This document shows, piece by piece, positions 5,274-6,057 of a stretch of 6,057 nucleotides of DNA. The notes under the pieces were generated by a model that was given only the letters and a program-made list of their open reading frames with translations, was not told the DNA's origin and did no database searches. Position numbers and translations under genes: made by a program. The DNA lies in NCBI GenBank assembly GCA_030044455.1, contig JASHVU010000433.1:1-6057 (forward strand). Direction: 5' to 3'. This stretch comes from Acidobacteriaceae bacterium. GTDB lineage: Bacteria > Acidobacteriota > Terriglobia > Terriglobales > Acidobacteriaceae. Within the stretch, counting starts at the first letter, position 1, and the number at the start of each line of letters is the position of its first letter.

Positions 5274-6057
5274 GTGTGCTCCCTCGGGCGCCTTCACGTG
5301 CGCGGGCGGTTTTTTGAACAGCCAGGTGCAGATTGCGCAGATTACCGCCAGCACCGCCGTCCAGCGAAAGATATCGATATAGGCGAGCTGCGATGCCTGC
5401 TGCTGCATCAGCCCGTAAATGAATCCGTAACTGCCGGGCACAGCGGCGCGAGGGCCGATGTGATGGCCCAGGTACATTGCAATTTCCCGCGAGTTCTGCT
5501 GCAACGCCATGGTCGAGGGCGTAAGCTGCCCACTCATGTAAGTCTGGTGCAGGTCTTCGCGGCGGACGAGCGCCGTAGTGGCCATGGCAATGCCGATCGA
5601 TCCGCCGATATTGCGCAGCATGTTGAACAGGCCCGTGGCGTTGCCCATCTCGCGATTGGGGATGGTGAGCGTGGTCATGGTGGCGAGAGGCACAAAGACG
5701 AAACTCAGCGCGAACCCGGTGAGCAGAATGGGAATCAGTAACGTAAACGGACCAATATCGAGGTCGACCGAACCAAAAATGTAGGAGCAGACTGCAAAGC
5801 CGAGGAATCCCGCGCAGAGCAGTTTGCGGTTGTCGATTCGCGAACCGAGGAAGCCAATAACGGGCGAGCCCACAAACGAACCAATGCCGCGTGGACCCAC
5901 AACCAGACCCGCGGCAAAGGCCGTGTAGCCCAGAATCGTCTGGTAGTAAAGCGGCAGGATGGCGATGGTGATGTAGATGCACATGCCCAGCATCGCGATC
6001 ATGAAACAGCCGGTGCGAAAGTTGCGATCCTTGAGCACATGCAGATCCACCAGTCCC
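5271..6057 (-). CDS. DHA2-family (EmrB/QacA-type) MFS efflux transporter, C-terminal half, cut by window edge
   Basis: This is a proton-driven multidrug exporter of the inner membrane. The reading frame is open to the right edge: the codons before the GTG at 6050 read GL, giving (G)LVDLHVLKDRNF, which is the mid-protein linker of 14-segment DHA2 pumps. The gene therefore starts outside the window, and the GTG at 6050 is not the true start. Counting from that GTG, about six membrane segments follow (near 16-38, 44-69, 76-95, 103-128, 139-161 and 227-246). They include GPRGIGS and GSRIDNRKL (69-77, a motif-A-like loop) and the signature GLFNMLRNIGGSIGIA (140-155). A loop of about 60 residues precedes the last segment, and the C-terminus is short and basic (FKKPPAHVK). 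This fits roughly segments 9-14 of 14. In such pumps a membrane fusion (EmrA-like) partner often lies upstream; here that would be outside the window. The drug or metabolite exported cannot be inferred. Confidence 0.93.
   Translation of the reverse strand, partial: GLVDLHVLKDRNFRTGCFMIAMLGMCIYITIAILPLYYQTILGYTAFAAGLVVGPRGIGSFVGSPVIGFLGSRIDNRKLLCAGFLGFAVCSYIFGSVDLDIGPFTLLIPILLTGFALSFVFVPLATMTTLTIPNREMGNATGLFNMLRNIGGSIGIAMATTALVRREDLHQTYMSGQLTPSTMALQQNSREIAMYLGHHIGPRAAVPGSYGFIYGLMQQQASQLAYIDIFRWTAVLAVICAICTWLFKKPPAHVKAPEGAH

Noticed and set aside
5058..5741. A 227-codon plus-strand frame spanning the end of the carbonic anhydrase and the transporter
   Set aside because: It crosses two well-supported genes in other frames and shows no recognisable domain, signal or membrane pattern.
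5263..5982. A 239-codon minus-strand frame within the transporter
   Set aside because: It is the transporter read in a shifted frame; the translation is rich in His, Arg and Pro and lacks membrane segments, whereas the other frame has DHA2 motifs.
1..6057. CRISPR array, insertion sequence, tRNA/rRNA, riboswitch, phage or defence system
   Set aside because: No direct-repeat array, terminal inverted repeats, transposase, integrase, tRNA-like fold or toxin-antitoxin-type gene pair was seen; all six genes belong to known families.

Overview
The window reads as ordinary chromosomal sequence from a free-living, GC-rich Gram-negative-type bacterium. My best guess is an acidobacterium (Terriglobia/Acidobacteriaceae-like). 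That guess rests on the overall flavour of the Ffh, DHA2 transporter, DUF4185-like and serine hydrolase sequences, not on any search. There are six protein-coding genes, two of them cut by the window edges. No RNA gene, mobile element, CRISPR array or long repeat was seen, and no gene-free stretch exceeds about 200 bases.

Layout from left to right. (1) The 5' part of ffh, the SRP GTPase, runs leftwards off the window (1-428, minus). (2) Upstream of it on the same strand is a secreted or lipid-anchored DUF4185-like beta-propeller protein (481-1701, minus). (3) A 198-base divergent intergenic region separates this from a membrane acyltransferase of the Acyltransferase_3/OafA type (1900-3030, plus), whose second half is clearly poorer in GC than its neighbours. 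(4) Convergent with it is an exported class C beta-lactamase-like serine hydrolase (3090-4511, minus). (5) A 110-base divergent spacer leads to a plant-type beta-carbonic anhydrase (4622-5254, plus). (6) Convergent with that, 16 bases away, is the C-terminal half of a DHA2/EmrB-type multidrug efflux transporter that enters from the right edge (5271-6057, minus).

Apart from the DUF4185-like gene followed by ffh, neighbouring genes alternate in strand, so there is little operon structure and no evidence that these genes form a single pathway. Several products belong to the cell envelope (exported propeller protein, membrane O-acyltransferase, exported serine hydrolase, efflux pump), but a joint role is not shown by the sequence. 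I found no convincing new biological system. The points worth a second look are the GC drop in the acyltransferase, the paired cysteines of the propeller protein, a small operator-like palindrome in front of the acyltransferase, and start-site corrections for two genes.
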